In this document: positions 6,986 to 8,460 of the stretch, one piece after another | Layout: every line of letters starts with the position of its first letter | Numbering within the stretch: position 1 is the stretch's first letter | DNA from: Planctomycetaceae bacterium | Lineage (GTDB): Bacteria; Planctomycetota; Planctomycetia; Pirellulales; Thermoguttaceae | Assembly (NCBI GenBank): GCA_031276415.1 | Contig: JAISNF010000018.1 | Coordinates: forward strand, 1-8,460 | Length of the DNA stretch: 8,460 bases | Direction: 5' to 3' | Made by a program: the position numbers and the translations under genes | Notes under the pieces: model-generated | Database searches by the model: none | What the model was told of the DNA's origin: nothing | The model's input: only the letters and a program-made list of their open reading frames with translations

Positions 6986-7132
6986 AACGTAATATTCAGC
7001 GGTTTTTAATAATTCAAAAAGTAAATGATGTATCACCGAAATGTTATGATTACGAAATTACGATGACCGAACATTTTAATTGATATTAAATAATGCCGCA
7101 AGCGGGTTACAACCATAGCAGTAATAATTCCG
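6986..7132. repeat. ~150-bp direct repeat, copy 2
   Basis: This 147-bp stretch matches 2438-2589 in the same orientation, offset by 4548 bp up to the point where TCGCG is missing after base 7120. It begins 8 bp upstream of the start codon of the decapeptide-repeat gene, so it must contain that gene's leader and probably its promoter; on the other side it ends about 200 bp before yajC. Just beyond its right end is a near-perfect 11-bp tandem, CGGATAATTAC/CGAATAATTAC (7134-7155), not found beside copy 1. Confidence 0.93.
7083..7112 (-). promoter_or_regulatory. Candidate promoter within repeat copy 2, facing the decapeptide-repeat gene
   Basis: It corresponds to the candidate in copy 1: TTGTAA (7112-7107; C in copy 1 is A here, a poorer -35), an 18-base spacer, then TAATAT (7088-7083). 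It would give a leader of about 100 nt for the decapeptide-repeat gene and the TPR-like gene behind it. The one difference falls in the -35, so the two copies might differ in strength. Confidence 0.3.
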
Positions 7133-7335
7133 CCGGATAATTACCGAATAATTACCAAACCCCAAACCACAAACTTTTTTGGGAAAATCTTGGGTATGGG
7201 CTTGTCATTTTGTTGAATTGCGTCTAAGATATTGACCTAATCATTTATTTGATGAAAAAATTTGTGATTTTGTTTTCGGGCGGTTTTGATTTAATTTTGT
7301 CCAATTTTTCCAGATTGTAGTAAATTACAAAATAA

Positions 7336-7737
7336 ATGACAATGACATTTGGTTTTGATTATTTGACGGTTTTTCTTCCGCTTTTTGCACAGGATGCTCC
7401 TCCGGCATCTCCTCCACCTGGTGGCGGTTTGTCGGTGATTCTGTTGATGGTTTCGTTTTTTTTCATTTTTTATTGGCTGTTTATGTTGCGTCCGCAGCAA
7501 AAACAAGAAGAGAAACATCGTAAAATGTTAAATTCGCTCGAAAAAAATGATCGGGTTTTAACAGTAGGCGGAATTATTGCCGCGATTCACTCTGTTGACA
7601 AAGAAAAAAATGAAGTTGTCCTAAAAGTTGATGATTCCAACGGGACAAAAATTAAATTTCATCTTTCGTCTATTGAAATGGTTTTTCCAAAAGATAAAGA
7701 CAAAGATAAAGAAGGCGGTGATAAAACCGGTAAATAA
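7336..7737 (+). CDS. yajC: Preprotein translocase subunit YajC
   Basis: YajC is a small single-span inner-membrane protein that joins SecD and SecF as an accessory to the SecYEG translocon. The 133-residue product shows the family layout: a short N-terminal part, a Pro/Gly stretch (APPASPPPGGG, 21-31), one transmembrane helix (about 32-51, ending in FMLRPQQKQ), then the cytoplasmic domain with KMLNSLEKNDRVLTVGGI (63-80) and IKFHLSSIEMV. RPQQK directly after the helix and DRVLTVGGI are diagnostic. The end is a Lys/Asp-rich tail (KDKDKDKEGGDK). Length is slightly above the usual 100-120 because of this tail and the N-terminal part. ATG occurs at both 7336 and 7342, neither with a Shine-Dalgarno site. 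The next gene starts 130 bp downstream in the same direction, as expected for yajC-secD. Confidence 0.95.
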   Translation: MTMTFGFDYLTVFLPLFAQDAPPASPPPGGGLSVILLMVSFFFIFYWLFMLRPQQKQEEKHRKMLNSLEKNDRVLTVGGIIAAIHSVDKEKNEVVLKVDDSNGTKIKFHLSSIEMVFPKDKDKDKEGGDKTGK

Positions 7738-7786
7738 AACCAACGTTACTAACACCAAAATACAAATAAAAATATCAAAATTAAAG

Positions 7787-7805
7787 CCGCCTTTTGTTTG
7801 GGCGG
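7787..7805. repeat. Inverted repeat between yajC and the next gene
   Basis: CCGCC (7787-7791) pairs with GGCGG (7801-7805) around nine bases. No T-run follows on the plus strand, so it should not terminate transcription from yajC strongly; it may be a processing or attenuation element between two genes of one operon. Confidence 0.35.
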
Positions 7806-7867
7806 TGAAAACAAAACACAATTTAATTTTTAATTTCACTTCAATTTTCACTTAATTTTCAATTAAA

Positions 7868-8460
7868 ATGAACCGGATTTCTTTTCCAAGAATTCTCAAT
7901 TTTCTTGCAGTTGCCCTGATTTTGGGGTTGTTTTACATACTGAGTTTGCCGAATAACACGGCACAGGAAACTGCTCTTCCCGTTACAACACCGGCAGAGA
8001 CCGTAACTCCGCCAACACCCGTAACACCAACCACACCCGTAACTCCGGCAACGCCCGTAACTCCGGCAACATCAGAGCCTGTTTTGGTTTCTGTGCCGAC
8101 GATTTCGCCTGCTGCTAATTCGGCGGCGGAACAATCGGCAAACTCTCAATCTCCGGCAGACTCTCAATCTCCAGCGAAGTCTCCGTCTCCAACGGAGTCG
8201 CAATCATCGGCAGAGTCTCAATCTCCGGCAGAGCCGCAAGTGCCGCAATCGCCGGAATCAACACCGGCAGAATCCGCGACAACACCGGTTACATTTCCGA
8301 TTGTTGACCAGAATTCGAACACTTCCTCTGCCTCATTTGCGGATGTTCCCGAAACGGAATCAAAACAATCGGGAGAAGTTAAACCATCGGAAGATGTTCC
8401 GCCAAAAACACCTGTGCCGATTACACAAACAACCTCTTTTTTGTGGGGCGTATTTTTGTT
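7868..8460 (+). CDS. N-terminal part of membrane protein with Pro/Ser/Thr linker, probably SecD or SecDF (3' end outside window)
   Basis: An open frame starts at ATG 7868 and runs off the window, giving 197 codons. Residues 2-8 are basic (NRISFPR) and 9-27 form a hydrophobic helix, a signal anchor or signal peptide. From about 28 to 185 the chain is low-complexity, rich in Pro, Ser, Thr and Glu, with two hexapeptide repeat arrays. A second hydrophobic segment starts near 188 (SFLWGVFL) and is cut by the edge. Nothing seen so far is itself diagnostic of a family. SecD normally follows yajC, and my recollection is that planctomycete SecD/SecDF proteins carry an extra N-terminal membrane helix and a low-complexity linker, which fits. 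SecD drives the late, proton-motive-force-dependent steps of protein export. The gene is sure; the identity rests on position. Confidence 0.8.
   Translation, partial: MNRISFPRILNFLAVALILGLFYILSLPNNTAQETALPVTTPAETVTPPTPVTPTTPVTPATPVTPATSEPVLVSVPTISPAANSAAEQSANSQSPADSQSPAKSPSPTESQSSAESQSPAEPQVPQSPESTPAESATTPVTFPIVDQNSNTSSASFADVPETESKQSGEVKPSEDVPPKTPVPITQTTSFLWGVFL
8000..8071 (+). repeat. Four 18-bp tandem repeats (PVTPxT)
   Basis: Four in-frame 18-bp units encode TVTPPT, PVTPTT, PVTPAT and PVTPAT. The last two differ by a single base, so this end of the array looks recently duplicated. It lies in the linker of the gene after yajC. Confidence 0.85.
8144..8233 (+). repeat. Five 18-bp tandem repeats (SQSPAE)
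   Basis: Five in-frame 18-bp units encode SQSPAD, SQSPAK, SPSPTE, SQSSAE and SQSPAE, with decayed units (PQVPQS) following. It has the same 18-bp period as the array at 8000-8071 but a different hexapeptide. The net effect is to lengthen a flexible, Pro/Ser-rich linker. Confidence 0.85.

Noticed and set aside
2438..7132. Insertion sequence or composite transposon
   Set aside because: The flanking repeats are direct, too short for an IS, and contain no transposase; neither gene inside resembles a transposase or integrase, and no target-site duplication is visible.
7133..7335. Sigma-70 promoter for yajC (TTGTCC with TAAATT near 7299-7327, or TTGACC near 7234)
   Set aside because: Matches to the -10 are poor and AT-rich sequence gives many equal candidates; nothing in this 203-bp leader singles one out.
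7621..7855. Frames of about 75 codons on both strands overlapping the end of yajC
   Set aside because: The AT-rich YajC tail and the spacer after it lack stops by chance; compositions are Lys/Ile/Phe-rich with no recognisable motif.

Overview
The window looks like chromosome from a fairly AT-rich member of the Planctomycetota. The main evidence is the left-edge gene, the C-terminus of a DUF1559 protein with the H-x9-DG signature, a family greatly expanded in planctomycetes. Supporting signs are the near absence of Shine-Dalgarno sites and a large secreted TPR-like protein of unknown function. The genus cannot be told from this sequence.

Layout, left to right: (1) 1-441, plus strand, the end of a DUF1559 / H-x9-DG protein. 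(2) 442-845, non-coding, crowded with inverted repeats and three copies of the 9-mer TTCGGCGAA (one on the opposite strand); two of them sit in diverged copies of one longer repeat. (3) 846-2333, minus strand, argH, complete and catalytically intact, with a Ser-rich N-terminal extension. (4) 2334-2603, the argH upstream region, holding copy 1 of a ~150-bp direct repeat. (5) 2604-6437, minus strand, a 1277-residue secreted, C-terminally anchored TPR-like protein. (6) 6519-6977, minus strand, a 152-residue protein made mostly of Ala-Ile-Gly-Gly decapeptide repeats. (7) 6986-7132, copy 2 of the direct repeat, then the yajC leader. (8) 7336-7737, plus strand, yajC. (9) 7868 to the edge, plus strand, the N-terminus of a membrane protein with a long Pro/Ser/Thr linker, probably SecD or a SecDF fusion judging by its place after yajC.

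The housekeeping parts are arginine biosynthesis (argH) and the Sec accessory genes (yajC and probably secD). The most notable feature is the two-gene block between them. The decapeptide-repeat gene and the giant TPR-like gene lie in one orientation, 81 bp apart, and are enclosed almost exactly by two same-orientation copies of a 147-152 bp repeat with three substitutions and one 5-bp indel. The repeat ends 8 bp before the first gene's start codon and 14 bp after the second gene's stop. Removing one repeat plus the block would leave argH and yajC as divergent neighbours separated by a single repeat copy. This suggests a mobile or recombinogenic cassette, or a portable promoter element, but no recombinase or transposase is present in the window.
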